A stretch of 5,185 nucleotides of DNA, from the NCBI GenBank assembly GCA_964592255.1, contig CAZQCI010000132.1:1-5185 (forward strand), in the 5' to 3' direction. The notes under the pieces were generated by a model. The model was not told the DNA's origin and did not search any database. It saw only the letters and a list, made by a program, of their open reading frames with translations. Numbering within the stretch: the first letter of the stretch is position 1; each line of letters begins with the position of its first letter. The DNA comes from CAZQCI01 sp964592255. Its GTDB lineage: Bacteria; UBA10199; SBBF01. The position numbers were made by a program, and so were the translations under genes. Positions 5,144-5,185 of this stretch are shown here, in pieces.

Positions 5144-5185
5144 GTGTTCAGGGATGAACCTAGATTTTCCGCTTCAAACTTTTCA
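5144..5185 (+). CDS. Probable start of a further gene, cut by the right edge
   Basis: From GTG 5144 the frame is open to the window end for 14 codons (M-F-R-D-E-P-R-F-S-A-S-N-F-S) and is preceded by GGAGA at good spacing. A competing choice is ATG 5154 in another frame (M-N-L-D-F-P-L-Q-T-F), also open to the edge but without a well-placed Shine-Dalgarno. Its position, 32 nt after the flippase stop on the same strand, suggests it belongs to the same operon. Ten to fourteen residues are too few to assign a family, and neither fragment is recognised. Confidence 0.4.
   Translation, partial: MFRDEPRFSASNFS

Overview
This is a 5.2 kb stretch of a bacterial cell-surface glycan locus. All genes lie on the + strand in one tightly packed, operon-like row with gaps of 57, 14, 32, 10 and about 32 nt. 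In order they are: a 5'-truncated KdsC-type HAD sugar phosphatase (1-512), a TylF/MycF-type SAM-dependent methyltransferase (570-1346), a C-methyltransferase-family protein with most of its zinc cysteines missing (1361-2497), a GT-B-like glycosyltransferase (2531-3811), a Wzx/PST-type polytopic flippase (3822-5111), and the first codons of a probable further gene running off the right edge (from about 5144). There is no RNA gene, insertion sequence, CRISPR array or convincing promoter or terminator, and no gene-free stretch longer than 60 nt.

The organism cannot be named from the sequence. Base composition is moderate, by eye somewhat below 50% GC. Gene content is what is found in O-antigen, capsule or exopolysaccharide loci of many bacteria that export lipid-linked glycans. 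Four complete genes lack an obvious Shine-Dalgarno sequence at normal spacing, while the partial gene at the right edge has a good one. This suggests translational coupling, leaderless-like or SD-poor initiation, but does not fix a phylum.

Inferred division of labour: the HAD enzyme would remove phosphate from an acidic or phosphorylated sugar during precursor synthesis. The two methyltransferases would modify a sugar or the growing glycan (O-methylation by the TylF-type enzyme; the reaction of the second is uncertain). The glycosyltransferase would add a residue on the cytoplasmic side of the membrane. The flippase would move the undecaprenyl-linked product across the inner membrane. No sugar-nucleotide synthesis set, polymerase (Wzy) or ligase is visible, so the pathway continues outside the window.

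The most unusual points are the HAD/methyltransferase junction, which holds a 12-bp perfect palindrome next to a 15-bp exact direct repeat whose second copy covers the methyltransferase start; the degraded zinc site of the second methyltransferase; the EX10E rather than EX7E spacing in the glycosyltransferase; and a 9-bp perfect hairpin lying on the metal-binding codons of the TylF-type gene. Nothing in the window on its own demonstrates a new defence or mobile system.
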